64,000 nucleotides of DNA from Caulobacter vibrioides (GCF_002858865.1 NZ_PJRR01000007.1:1-64000), one strand, 5' to 3'; counted from the stretch's first letter, positions 46,879-54,222 are shown. The notes: generated by a model from the letters alone, not told the origin. Numbers and translations: made by a program.

Positions 46879-47140
46879 GGCTTGCCGAGTGGAGGCGGCG
46901 CAGGCGCTTGCGTTGTAGATCAATACGCAGATTATGTCCACTCTATCGTATCCATCAGAAATATAATTTAAATATGTTGTCGACGTGCGGCGAAAATGGG
47001 CGCACCATAACTAAGTAAAAATTTCGCTTTAGTCTGGACCCATCGAAGATGGGTGGCCAGGTTCTATTCTAAAATTCAAGATTTTTAGCTCGCTTCGGCG
47101 TATCGATACGCTATCGAGCGCTTTACGAAGGTGCGCCCGG
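46879..47140. other. A+T-rich intergenic stretch with nested palindromes
   Basis: Locally much richer in A+T than the surroundings (for example around 46945-46985 and 47060-47090). It contains ACCCATC-GAA-GATGGGT (47038-47054), extendable by CTGG/CCAG to 47034-47060; the perfect 14-base palindrome GCGTATCGATACGC (47098-47111); and GGGCGCACC (46998-47006) whose reverse complement lies at 47130-47138, enclosing both. Together they could fold as one about 140-base RNA directly before the ORF at 47141. No gene recognised; about 690 bases from the tRNA to 47140 carry only this and the pseudogene. Confidence 0.4.
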
Positions 47141-47392
47141 ATGCTGCCCCGTCCTCAACGAAACACCCGGCTCATCGGCCAAGCCCGCGGTCTCCATTCT
47201 CTTGCCGACCGGCTGCAGCCCGATCGCAACGCCGCGCGCTTTCTTGTGCATGAGACGCTGATGGCGGCGTTGGGCCTACCTGACGATCAGCGCGGAACCA
47301 AAGAGCAGGGGCGGGATCTGCGCCGCTGGATGATCGCTCATCTGCGGACCAGTCGACGGGCGATCCCCTCAGTCGCGCCTGTAGGGCGCTGA
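47141..47392 (+). CDS. Hypothetical 83-residue protein, weakly sigma region 2-like
   Basis: Basic, Arg-rich, helical. The segment LADRLQPDRNAARFLVHETLMAAL followed by DLRRWMIAHLRTSRR resembles the pattern of ECF sigma-factor region 2 (DLVQETLLRAL ... LRAWLFTI) but is too short for a working sigma factor. It begins the run of five small same-strand ORFs up to 48584 and is preceded by a perfect palindrome. No Shine-Dalgarno sequence beyond AAGG. The function is unknown; it may be a remnant. Confidence 0.5.
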   Translation: MLPRPQRNTRLIGQARGLHSLADRLQPDRNAARFLVHETLMAALGLPDDQRGTKEQGRDLRRWMIAHLRTSRRAIPSVAPVGR

Positions 47393-47409
47393 ATTTGGAG
47401 AAACCCGCC

Positions 47410-47703
47410 ATGTCTGATCCTGAGAGCCGCTCCACGCCTCCTGATCTTCGACTCGTTACAAAGTCGGATTGCGATCACGGCGATCATCATCTCGCGATCG
47501 ACGTGCTGCGAGCCTTGAGGCAGCTGGAGCGGCGGATACGCACTGGCCATCTTGATCCGGTGAATATCCGCGACGTTCAACAGCTTGCCGCGCTGGGCTT
47601 GGCGCAGCACGGCCGGGGCGGATGGCGGCCAACGGCCGAGGGGCTGGCCTATCTGGAGCGATGCAAGAGCGACAAGGCGCTTGGCCCGCAAGGCTTCGCC
47701 TGA
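47410..47703 (+). CDS. Hypothetical 97-residue protein
   Basis: Helical, charged protein: DHGDHHLAIDVLRALRQLERRIRTGHLDPVNIRDVQQLAALGLA, then GRGGWRPTAEGLAYLERCK, which looks like a small winged-helix wing ('W.pT..G..yL'). ATG 47410 has GGAG ten bases upstream. It begins 17 bases after the previous ORF stop, so the two are probably co-transcribed. No known family recognised. Confidence 0.5.
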   Translation: MSDPESRSTPPDLRLVTKSDCDHGDHHLAIDVLRALRQLERRIRTGHLDPVNIRDVQQLAALGLAQHGRGGWRPTAEGLAYLERCKSDKALGPQGFA

Positions 47704-47748
47704 TTGGTCCGTGACGTGTTGCGAGCGCCGACGCGGCGCGGAGTGCGG

Positions 47749-47961
47749 ATGTCCACTCTTGATGAGGGCGAAAGGATGCGCATGAGCGATGACCTCCCGT
47801 ATCTGCGGCAGGCGCGCGAGCAGCTTCGGCAAAGCTGCGATGATTGTCAGCGTCAGCTGAATGCGCTCGCCGCGCAGGTTGGCTGGCTGGCCGACAAGCT
47901 CGGGCAGAAATCCGTCGGTGTGGCCATACAGGCGGGACCGCCTCCACGCCTTGAAGGCTAG
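47749..47961 (+). CDS. Hypothetical 70-residue coiled-coil protein
   Basis: Short protein; LPYLRQAREQLRQSCDDCQRQLNALAAQVGWLADKL is a predicted amphipathic coiled coil. Possible starts are ATG 47749 (GGAG five bases upstream) and ATG 47782 (AAAGG six bases upstream). It contains a CDDC pair. It follows the 97-residue ORF by 45 bases. Not recognised. Confidence 0.45.
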   Translation: MSTLDEGERMRMSDDLPYLRQAREQLRQSCDDCQRQLNALAAQVGWLADKLGQKSVGVAIQAGPPPRLEG

Positions 47962-48032
47962 ACCCGAGCGCGGAGCGTTTGCGGGCACCGGGTGCTCTTC
48001 GACGTGGTTCGGACGAGACAAGGAACAGTTCG

Positions 48033-48251
48033 ATGAACAAGCCGATCATCCAGCGGGTCATCATCACGGTTCGCCGCAGGGCGGGGATGTGGGCGGCCGA
48101 AGAGGAGGGGGTCTTTTTTGTCGCGTCACCGGACAAGGACATCGTCAAGGCCTCGGCGGCCAAGCGCGCTCAGGCCTGCTTTGGGCAGGGAAGAGCCTGC
48201 CAGATCCGAATCTCAGGCGAGCACGGCTTTTTGATTGAGCCGCTCGCATAG
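48033..48251 (+). CDS. Hypothetical 72-residue protein, DUF2188-like
   Basis: Starts MNKPIIQRVIITVRRRAGMWAAEEEGVFF with AGGAAC before the ATG. The layout (short beta strand, W-x-V/A-x-E-E-G, a helix with AKRAQACFGQ, then ISGEHGFLIEPL) resembles DUF2188-type small proteins, though the match is loose. Fourth of the five-ORF run. Function unknown. Confidence 0.5.
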   Translation: MNKPIIQRVIITVRRRAGMWAAEEEGVFFVASPDKDIVKASAAKRAQACFGQGRACQIRISGEHGFLIEPLA

Positions 48252-48278
48252 TCGCTCTGCCCAACGAAAGGCTTCGCC

Positions 48279-48584
48279 ATGTCGGCCAGTTTCGAAGACG
48301 CGCTTGAATGCGTTCTGAAGGGGCTCGAGCATCCGCCCGCCCATGGCACAGACGAGGACGCGGACTTCATGATCGCTCTTGCGCTCGTGCTGGCTACCCC
48401 GCCGGCTCACGACGAGGAGCAGCCCATGGCTGCGCCTGCCGCGCTCGACGATGACCTCCGGAGACGGCTCCAGGCCTTGGCGCAGCATCGCGATTTCCCC
48501 AATGTCTTCGGCGATCACCCAGATGGCATCGGTCCCACTTTGGGCATGGATCTCAGCGTCAAAGGTCAAGCTTCACGCCGCTGA
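48279..48584 (+). CDS. Hypothetical 101-residue acidic protein
   Basis: Acidic helical N-terminal part (ASFEDALECVLKGLEHPP, DADFMIALALVLATPP), then an Ala/Asp segment and LRRRLQALAQHRDFPNVFGDHPDGIG. AAAGG eight bases before the ATG. A similar-length open frame exists on the opposite strand, but the codon pattern favours this one. Last of the five. The 224 bases after it contain nothing I can assign. Confidence 0.45.
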   Translation: MSASFEDALECVLKGLEHPPAHGTDEDADFMIALALVLATPPAHDEEQPMAAPAALDDDLRRRLQALAQHRDFPNVFGDHPDGIGPTLGMDLSVKGQASRR

Positions 48585-48808
48585 TTTCAGCGCGGCCGTC
48601 GCAACACACTCGCCAGCTTTGCGCCGGATTGTGGTGCGATGAAGTGAGGGGCGTTATCGGGGCGACAACGGCGCTCTGCGCAACAGCACGAGCGATCACG
48701 ACAAAGTCCAAGTCTAGCTGATGCCAAGTACGATGCAGTGCGGGTGGACTGCCGCGCCCACGTCGCGGCGGGCGACGCGTTGAGCGACCGTCTGTAGCGA
48801 CAGGCGCT

Positions 48809-49984
48809 TTAGACGCCGGCCCTTCGAACCGGGCGCACGCCTGCGTCACGGAGCGCGGCGAGGGTCGGGAAACCGTCGACGGCCATCAGCAGGTCGAGCT
48901 CGGCGAGGATGCTCCGCAACACGTGGACGACGCCGTCGACGCCGCCGATCGCCAGGCCATAGGCGTAAGGCCGACCGATCCCGACCGCCCGCGCGCCCAT
49001 CGCCAGCGCCTTGGCGGCGTCCGATCCGGATCGCACGCCGGAATCGAAAAGGACCGGCGTGTTCCCGCTGGCCGTGACGATATCTTCGAGCAGGTCGATC
49101 GCGGCGATGCCGCCATTGGCCTGACGGCCGCCGTGGTTGGAGCAAAAGACACAGTCAACGCCCAGGTCCACGGCCCGGCGCGCGTCGTCCGGGTGACAGA
49201 TACCCTTGAGAACGATGGGCAGCTTGGTGGCCGATCTGAGCCAGGCCAGATCCTCCCAGGTCAGGGTCTTGCCAAACAGGCCGCCCCAGGTGCGGATCGC
49301 GGTCGCAGGATCCTCGGCCACCGGCTTGCCCAGGATCTCCAGGAAGCGCGGGTCGGTGAAGTAGTTTTGCAGGACATGGCCCCGAAGCTGGGGGAAGTTT
49401 GCGTCGTTGAGATCCCGCGGCCGCCAGCCTGTGACCCAGGTGTCGAGCGTCACCACCAGGGCCTTGAAGCCGGCGGTCTCGGCCCGGCGGATCAGGCTTT
49501 CGGCGAGGTCGCGGTCCTTGGGCGTATAGAGCTGGAAAAAGCCGACCCCGTCGCCCAGCGCCGCGCCGACCTTTTCAATCGGATCGTTGGCCAGGGTTGA
49601 GGCCATCACGGGCACGCCCGTCCTTTGCGCCGCGACGGCGGTGGCGATGTCGCCATGCCCGTCCTGGGCGCACATGCCGATGACCCCGATGGGACTCATG
49701 AACAGCGGCGTGGGCAGCTTCAGGCCAAAGAGTTCGATCGACAGGTCGCGCTTGGACGCGTCGACCATCATCCGGGGGACGACGCCCCAGTCGTGAAAGG
49801 CGTCGGCGTTCCGGCGCTGGGTGAACTCATCGCCACAGCCACCTTGCACGTAGCTGAGTAGATCGGGGGACATGGCGGCGGTCGCGCGCGCTTCCAGCGT
49901 CTTGAAGTCGACCGGCCATTTGGGGCGCACGCCCTGCAGCCCGGCCCCATAGATCTCGTTCTGATAGTCGCCGTAATGGGCCAT
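48809..49984 (-). CDS. FMN-dependent alpha-hydroxy acid oxidase, lactate 2-monooxygenase-like
   Basis: Encodes 391 residues. TIM-barrel FMN enzyme with the active-site His in CVFCSNHGGRQANGG and FMN-binding Lys in LPIVLKGI. The N-terminus GDYQNEIYGAGLQGV, PIGVIGMCAQDGHGD, LIRRAETAGF ... LDTWVTGWRPRDL and DSGVRSGSDAAKALAMGA closely follow the mycobacterial lactate 2-monooxygenase (which makes acetate, CO2 and water) over its full length, rather than LldD. Both share the family, so dehydrogenase activity is possible. It is downstream of aroG on the same strand, separated by hairpins. Confidence 0.88.
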   Translation of the reverse strand: MAHYGDYQNEIYGAGLQGVRPKWPVDFKTLEARATAAMSPDLLSYVQGGCGDEFTQRRNADAFHDWGVVPRMMVDASKRDLSIELFGLKLPTPLFMSPIGVIGMCAQDGHGDIATAVAAQRTGVPVMASTLANDPIEKVGAALGDGVGFFQLYTPKDRDLAESLIRRAETAGFKALVVTLDTWVTGWRPRDLNDANFPQLRGHVLQNYFTDPRFLEILGKPVAEDPATAIRTWGGLFGKTLTWEDLAWLRSATKLPIVLKGICHPDDARRAVDLGVDCVFCSNHGGRQANGGIAAIDLLEDIVTASGNTPVLFDSGVRSGSDAAKALAMGARAVGIGRPYAYGLAIGGVDGVVHVLRSILAELDLLMAVDGFPTLAALRDAGVRPVRRAGV

Positions 49985-50060
49985 GCCGCGCCCCTCCCGT
50001 GTCGTTCTTCTTTGTTCCCGGACACTCTAGCGCGACAAACGCATGTTTGAAGGGGGCGGC

Positions 50061-50096
50061 CGAGGTTTCGAGGCACCCGGGTGTCTAGAAACCTCG
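50061..50096. repeat. Near-perfect 36-base palindrome
   Basis: Outer arms CGAGGTTTC (50061-50069) and GAAACCTCG (50088-50096) are perfect; the centre CACCCGGGTG (50074-50083) is also a palindrome, and two of the four intervening pairs are Watson-Crick with one wobble. It lies between aroG and the flavoenzyme gene; could act as terminator or protein-binding site. Confidence 0.6.
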
Positions 50097-50133
50097 CCGT
50101 GTCCCCGCCCATTGAAGGCAGGGTGGTTGGGGC

Positions 50134-50184
50134 TAGAGCGTGACGCCGAAAGTGGGAACCGGTTTCGGCGCTCGTCACGCTCTA
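50134..50184. repeat. Alphaproteobacterial palindromic repeat (AGAGCGTGACG...CGTCACGCTCT)
   Basis: AGAGCGTGACG (50135-50145) pairs perfectly with CGTCACGCTCT (50173-50183); inside, CCGAAA and TTTCGG also pair around GTGGGAACCGG. The inner GTGGGAACCGGTTTCGG is a common intergenic repeat core in Caulobacterales and other alphaproteobacteria. It follows aroG by 62 bases and may terminate its transcript. Confidence 0.8.
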
Positions 50185-50245
50185 AGTGTTTGATTTAGAG
50201 ACTTGTTATCGCGTCGGAACGATTCCGTTTGCGACGCGCAAAGCT

Positions 50246-51343
50246 CTAGGCGCCCCGCGCCAGGCGACCCGCGCGAACTGCGCCCGCCAGGTCGTCCAGC
50301 AGCCGCACCGAGGTTTCCCAGTCGACGCAGGCGTCGGTGACCGACTGACCATAGGTCAGGGCCTGGCCTTGGACGATATCCTGGCGGCCGGCCACGAGAT
50401 TGCTCTCGATCATCACCCCCATGACCGGCGAGGCGCCGGTCGCGACCTGGGCGCAGACGTCGGCGATCACGGCGGGTTGGTTCTCATGGTTCTTGCCGCT
50501 GTTGGCGTGGCTGACATCGACCATCAGGCGCGGCGGCAGTCCGGCCTTGCTCAGAACCTCGGCGGCGGCGGCGACGCTGGCGGCGTCGTAGTTCGGGGTC
50601 TTGCCGCCGCGCAGCACGAGGTGACAGTCACCATTGCCCGTCGTGGTGGCGATCGCCGCGCGGCCCTCTTTGGTGACGGCCAGGAAGTGGTGCGGCTGGG
50701 ACGCGGCCATTACGGCGTCGACGGCGATCTTCACATCGCCATTGGTGCCGTTCTTGAAACCGACGGGGCAGGAAAGGCCCGAGGCCAGTTCGCGGTGGAT
50801 CTGGCTTTCGGTCGTGCGGGCGCCGATCGCGCCCCAGGACACCAGGTCAGCGATGTACTGCGGGGTGGTCACGTCCAGGAACTCGCAGGCGGCGGGCAGG
50901 CCCTGCGCGCTGACGTCCAGCAGAACCCGTCGCGCCAGACGCAGGCCGTCATTGATCCGGAAGCCGCCGTCGAGGCCCGGATCGTTGATCAGTCCCTTCC
51001 AGCCCACGGTCGTGCGCGGCTTCTCGAAATAGACCCGCATGATCACTTCCAGTTCGCCCGCGTGGCGCTCGCGCTCGGCCGCCAGGCGGCGGGCGTAGTC
51101 GATCGCCGCCTTGGGGTCGTGAATGGAGCAGGGGCCGATGACCACGACGAGGCGGTCGTCCTGGCCATGCAGGATCTGATGAACCGCCTGGCGCGCCCCG
51201 CCGACGATCTCGGCCACTGACGAGGTGGCGGGAGCTTCTCCGATGACCTGAGCCGGCGGGTTCAGGGTCTGGAGTTTCTCGATCCGCAGGTCATCGGTCG
51301 GAACGGGCAGGGTGACGAGGTGAGCGGTGGACGTGGACGGCAT
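50246..51343 (-). CDS. aroG: 3-deoxy-7-phosphoheptulonate (DAHP) synthase, class I AroG type
   Basis: Encodes 365 residues. Condenses phosphoenolpyruvate and erythrose-4-phosphate, the first step to Phe, Tyr and Trp. Motifs of the E. coli AroG/AroF/AroH type: VVIGPCSIHDPKAAIDYARRL, VYFEKPRTTVGWKGLINDP, SWGAIGARTTESQIHRELASGLSCPVGFKNGTNG, LMVDVSHANSGKNHENQP. N-terminal residues (about 20 before the barrel) form the regulatory extension where inhibitors bind. The transcript starts about 180 bases upstream with a leader peptide and terminator, so it is likely under attenuation. Confidence 0.95.
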   Translation of the reverse strand: MPSTSTAHLVTLPVPTDDLRIEKLQTLNPPAQVIGEAPATSSVAEIVGGARQAVHQILHGQDDRLVVVIGPCSIHDPKAAIDYARRLAAERERHAGELEVIMRVYFEKPRTTVGWKGLINDPGLDGGFRINDGLRLARRVLLDVSAQGLPAACEFLDVTTPQYIADLVSWGAIGARTTESQIHRELASGLSCPVGFKNGTNGDVKIAVDAVMAASQPHHFLAVTKEGRAAIATTTGNGDCHLVLRGGKTPNYDAASVAAAAEVLSKAGLPPRLMVDVSHANSGKNHENQPAVIADVCAQVATGASPVMGVMIESNLVAGRQDIVQGQALTYGQSVTDACVDWETSVRLLDDLAGAVRAGRLARGA

Positions 51344-51381
51344 TGGCGCGACTCCGGAAACTTGGAGGTCCGGCGGCCATC

Positions 51382-51412
51382 AAAAAAGCCGCCCGGGGGA
51401 CCCCTGGCGGCT
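51382..51412 (-). terminator. Attenuator terminator in the aroG leader
   Basis: On the minus strand AGCCGCC-A-GGGG-TC-CCCC-G-GGCGGCT followed by TTTTT: a strong Rho-independent terminator placed 39 bases before the aroG ATG and 27 bases after the leader ORF stop. The first arm also pairs with the leader (see attenuator entry). A terminator immediately upstream of a gene makes sense only if it is conditional. Confidence 0.9.
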
Positions 51413-51438
51413 GGTGAAGACATTCGATGGCGCTGATC

Positions 51439-51522
51439 TCAGGCCAAACGACACCCTCCCGGCGCCAGAGGCGTCGGATAGCTAAAATACCAAAACTGCT
51501 GTTGGCAGGCGGCGAGGGTCAT
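51439..51522 (-). CDS. Aromatic amino-acid leader peptide of aroG (27 residues)
   Basis: ATG 51522 opens a 27-codon frame ending in TGA at 51439. Residues 10-15 read Phe-Trp-Tyr-Phe-Ser-Tyr, five aromatic codons in six, covering all three end-products of the pathway controlled by the downstream DAHP synthase. A ribosome lacking any of these charged tRNAs would stall there. The Shine-Dalgarno sequence is weak (AGG nine bases upstream). I know of no protein function for such peptides; the act of translation is the signal. Confidence 0.85.
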   Translation of the reverse strand: MTLAACQQQFWYFSYPTPLAPGGCRLA

Positions 51523-51603
51523 CAAGCGAAGCCTAGACACAAGATTCGCGTATGTCACGCCCCCAAGTCCATTTTGGGCGCATGGGGGCGCGCCAGAAGG
51601 GGA

Positions 51604-51623
51604 GAGCCGTCAGCAGACGGCTC
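51604..51623 (-). terminator. Hairpin between the exported-protein gene and the aroG leader
   Basis: GAGCCGTC-AGCA-GACGGCTC, perfect 8-base stem, just after the stop of the leftward exported-protein gene at 51633. It isolates that gene from the aroG leader. No long T run, so moderate strength. Confidence 0.65.
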
Positions 51624-51632
51624 GGTTCAGGC

Positions 51633-51950
51633 TCAGGGCTTGGTCGACAAAGCCTTCAGATCGGCGTCGACCTTGGCGATCATTTCGTTGGTGATCTGCC
51701 CCTCGGCGTAGGCTTGCAGCTCCCGCAGGCTCATGCCTTTGAATTGTTCGAAGGCCGGATGCTTGGCCAGGGCAGGCAGGGTCTTGTCCAGAGCCGCCTT
51801 GGCGGCGGGGTTGGCGACGACCGCTTCCAGTGGCGTGTCGGCGGAGAACGCGTTCGCCGAGGCGGCGGCCGGCGGCGGGGCGGCGTTCTGGGCCAAGGCC
51901 GGCGTGGCCAAAAGGGCGGCGAGCACGAGGCCGGTCGCAATACGCATCAT
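51633..51950 (-). CDS. Small exported protein of unknown function
   Basis: Encodes 105 residues with signal peptide (RIATGLVLAALLATPALA|QN). The mature part is Ala/Pro-rich then helical: FSADTPLEAVVANPAAKAALDKTLPALAKHPAFEQFKGMSLRELQAYAEGQITNEMIAKVDADLKAL. The 'NPAAKAVLDKHLP ... H.qyemikgmSLrelq' pattern is common in small alphaproteobacterial and xanthomonad periplasmic proteins, function unknown. Two adjacent ATG codons (51950, 51947); GGAG is four and seven bases upstream, respectively. Confidence 0.7.
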   Translation of the reverse strand: MMRIATGLVLAALLATPALAQNAAPPPAAASANAFSADTPLEAVVANPAAKAALDKTLPALAKHPAFEQFKGMSLRELQAYAEGQITNEMIAKVDADLKALSTKP

Positions 51951-52172
51951 GGAGCTCCGTTTCGAGAATGGAGTTCTAGAGGACAGCAGGCCGTGGCTCC
52001 GGGTCAAGGCAAAGCTTGACGACAATCCTGGTGCTTTTGACGCGCGCCAAAACAGGGGCCCGCCTTGACGCTACGTAGACACGCGTATGCGACAAAATGC
52101 GCGCGATCGCACTGAAGTCACGGACGGTTAATCCCTAGATCCAATGCTTGGCCGGAATCTCCAGGGGCGGCC

Positions 52173-53768
52173 ATGATCGAGTTCGACAGCATTGAGGCGC
52201 AGCGGCGCACAGGCGGAAAACTGGTCTTGGCCTGCAATGCGGCGATGGTGGCGTTGACGCCGCTGGCCAGTCTTGTCGCGGGCAATGCGGTCGCGAAACT
52301 GGCCGGAATCGCCACGGTCCTGGCGCTCGTAGCGTTCGTGGCTTACCGGGTCGCGGCGGATCATTTCGGCCAGCGCCTGGTCTCAGCCCTTGTTCTGGTC
52401 GGACAGGTCGCCCTGTTCGTGCTCGCCTTCAGCGGCAGTCCGCTGCAGTCCGAAGCGCGCCTGGCCTTTCTCGCCGCGCTGGCCCTGCTGGTCGCCTATG
52501 GCGATTGGCGGATCATCGCCGCCGGCGCGCTTGCGGTCGCAGCCTGTCATGGCGCCGCGGCGCTAGTCTCGCCGCATGCGCTGGGCGGGAGCGGGGGTCT
52601 GATGGCGACGGCCTTCGCGATTGGGGTGACGGCCGCCACCGCCTGGTCGCTGATCTGGATGACGGCCGGCGTTTCGAGACTGTTCTCGACGGTGTCCGCC
52701 CGGACCCGCAACGCCGAGCGCGCGGCCGAACAGGCCGAGGAGGCGCGTGAGGCGGTCGTGGCCGAACGCAATGCGCGCGAGCAGTCGGTCGCAGAGCGCG
52801 CCGCGCTGAAGGCTGCGATGGAAGCCGAACAGAATCTGGTTGTGACCGAACTCGACGCGGCGATCACCAAGCTTGCCGACGGGGACCTGAGTTGGCGGCT
52901 GCAGCAGAGCTTCGCCGAGCGCTATGAAGATCTGCGGGCCAACTTCAACCGGGCGCTGGAGCGACTGGAAGCCGCCATGGGTGACGTGACCACGCGCGCT
53001 TCCACCATGACCGACGGGGTCAACGAGATGAGCCGCGCCTCCGACGAGTTGGCGCGCCGAACCGAACAGCAGGCCGCCAGTCTGATCCAGACGGCCACGG
53101 CGCTGGGCGAGGTGACCGTCGCGGTGAACGAGACCGCTGAGAACGCCCGGCAAGCCAACGCTGCGGCGGAGGGCGCGCGCCAAGAGGCCGAGCGGTCCGA
53201 CCCCGTGGTCACCGAGGCTGTCGAGGCCATGACCCAGATCGAAACCTCCTCGGGTCAGATCGGTCGGATCATCGGCGTGATCGACGAGATCGCGTTCCAG
53301 ACGAACCTGCTGGCGCTCAACGCCGGCGTCGAGGCCGCACGGGCCGGCGAGTCGGGCAGGGGCTTCGCCGTCGTCGCTCAGGAAGTTCGCGCCTTGGCGC
53401 AGCGCTCGGCCAACGCCGCCAGTGAGATCAAGACTCTGATCAGCGCTTCGACGGCTCAGGTTTCGGCGGGGGTTGAGCGCGTTGCGCGCACGCGGGAAGC
53501 CTTGCAGCGTATCGTCGCGCGGGTCGCCGAGATCGACGGGCAGGTCAATGCGATCGCCCGCTCGGCGAACGATCAGGCGCAGAGCCTGCGCGACGTCAAC
53601 ACCACCGTCGGCGAGATGGACCGGGTGGTGCAGCAGAACGCCGCCATGGTGGAAGAAACCACTGCGGCCGCTCACGCCCTGCGCTCCGAGGCGCAAGACC
53701 TCAGCGACCGCATCGGCTTGTTCAAGATCACGGGCCGCATCGGCGGCGCCCGCCGTCAAGCGGCTTAG
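52173..53768 (+). CDS. Methyl-accepting chemotaxis protein without periplasmic sensor
   Basis: Encodes 531 residues. The N-terminal 170 residues are hydrophobic with several membrane helices and no sizeable periplasmic loop, so it probably senses within the membrane or cytoplasm. A coiled coil and HAMP-like stretch ([14 protein letters not shown]) follow; the signalling domain has the conserved tip [24 protein letters not shown] (split here: [11 protein letters not shown] / [13 protein letters not shown]) and [19 protein letters not shown]. No CheW-pentapeptide at the C-terminus. It is followed by a dispersed repeat. Ligand unknown. Confidence 0.92.
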   Translation: MIEFDSIEAQRRTGGKLVLACNAAMVALTPLASLVAGNAVAKLAGIATVLALVAFVAYRVAADHFGQRLVSALVLVGQVALFVLAFSGSPLQSEARLAFLAALALLVAYGDWRIIAAGALAVAACHGAAALVSPHALGGSGGLMATAFAIGVTAATAWSLIWMTAGVSRLFSTVSARTRNAERAAEQAEEAREAVVAERNAREQSVAERAALKAAMEAEQNLVVTELDAAITKLADGDLSWRLQQSFAERYEDLRANFNRALERLEAAMGDVTTRASTMTDGVNEMSRASDELARRTEQQAASLIQTATALGEVTVAVNETAENARQANAAAEGARQEAERSDPVVTEAVEAMTQIETSSGQIGRIIGVIDEIAFQTNLLALNAGVEAARAGESGRGFAVVAQEVRALAQRSANAASEIKTLISASTAQVSAGVERVARTREALQRIVARVAEIDGQVNAIARSANDQAQSLRDVNTTVGEMDRVVQQNAAMVEETTAAAHALRSEAQDLSDRIGLFKITGRIGGARRQAA

Positions 53769-53828
53769 TCGGCTTCTGGCATCTGCGCTGAACCGCCTTG
53801 CGGCGGCGGGTCCAGACCAGCGAACGCG

Positions 53829-53874
53829 CTGGAGCGCTTTCCGATCCTTATGAAGCGGTGATCGAATGAAGAGC
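53829..53874. repeat. Second copy of the AGAGC/GATCC-type repeat
   Basis: GGAGCGCTTTCCGATCC ... GCGGTGATCGAATGAAGAGC resembles the element at 20027 (TTGCCGATCC ... ACGGTGATCGGATCGAGAAG). Placed between the MCP gene and the convergent small membrane gene. Ends are partly degenerate, so this is a diverged family member. Confidence 0.5.
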
Positions 53875-53889
53875 CGTCTACCGTAAAGG

Positions 53890-54153
53890 TCAGCGAGCGG
53901 CGCAGCGCACAGCGGCCCTTTCGAGGCTCCAGTAGCGCCGGATGACCAGGGCGAGGGTCGCCAGCGTGAAGCCGGCGGCGACGTAGCACGCTGGGCAATG
54001 GCCCGCGAACGCCCAGCTGTCCTGGCTGGAGGTACAGAGGGGACCCGCCAGAAGACGCGGCGCAGCTTCACCAAGAGCGACCGCCCAGCTGACCAGGGTC
54101 AGCGCGGCGGTGAACGGAACGCTGTTGCGGACCAGAACCTCGAGTTGGGGCAC
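53890..54153 (-). CDS. Small membrane protein with CPAC motif
   Basis: Encodes 87 residues. Two hydrophobic helices: FTAALTLVSWAVALGEAAP and ACYVAAGFTLATLALVIRRYW, with GHCPACY between, a possible disulfide or haem/metal site. GTG 54153 (VPQLEVLVRNSV) has GGGAG upstream; earlier in-frame codons are possible. It is divergent from ccoN with a FixK/FNR-like box between, which could control both, hinting at a low-oxygen role. Not recognised. Confidence 0.6.
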   Translation of the reverse strand: MPQLEVLVRNSVPFTAALTLVSWAVALGEAAPRLLAGPLCTSSQDSWAFAGHCPACYVAAGFTLATLALVIRRYWSLERAAVRCAAR

Positions 54154-54208
54154 CAGATCAATCTCCCATGACGCCAGGACACCATGACCCGCGCGTCGGC
54201 GGGAGGCT

Positions 54209-54222
54209 TTGATGCGTGTCAA
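54209..54222 (+). promoter_or_regulatory. FixK/FNR-type box upstream of ccoN
   Basis: TTGAT-GCGT-GTCAA matches TTGAT-N4-ATCAA at 9 of 10 positions and lies 56 bases before the ccoN ATG, the right place for class II activation. In Caulobacter the FixLJ-FixK path activates cbb3 oxidase at low oxygen, consistent with this site. Confidence 0.8.

Larger units (their letters stand above)
51382..51522 (-). promoter_or_regulatory. Ribosome-mediated attenuator of aroG
   Basis: Mutually exclusive pairings can be drawn on the minus-strand RNA. Segment 1 ACCCTC (51514-51519) pairs with GAGGGT (51453-51458). Segment 2 CCTCTGGCG (51463-51471) pairs over nine positions, one a G-U, with segment 3 CGCCAGGGG (51401-51409), which is the first arm of the terminator. 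When ribosomes stall at the aromatic codons, segment 1 is covered, 2:3 forms and transcription proceeds; with ample amino acids the terminator forms. Pairings are read from sequence; the mechanism is inferred by analogy to trp and phe leaders. Confidence 0.82.

Noticed and set aside
48213-48569. A 118-codon open frame on the minus strand opposite the 101-residue ORF.
   Set aside because: It has no plausible ribosome site and is explained as the antisense shadow of the plus-strand ORF.
46374-48800. An integrated island with attL/attR at tRNA-Arg.
   Set aside because: No direct repeat of the tRNA 3' end was found to the right and there is no integrase gene.
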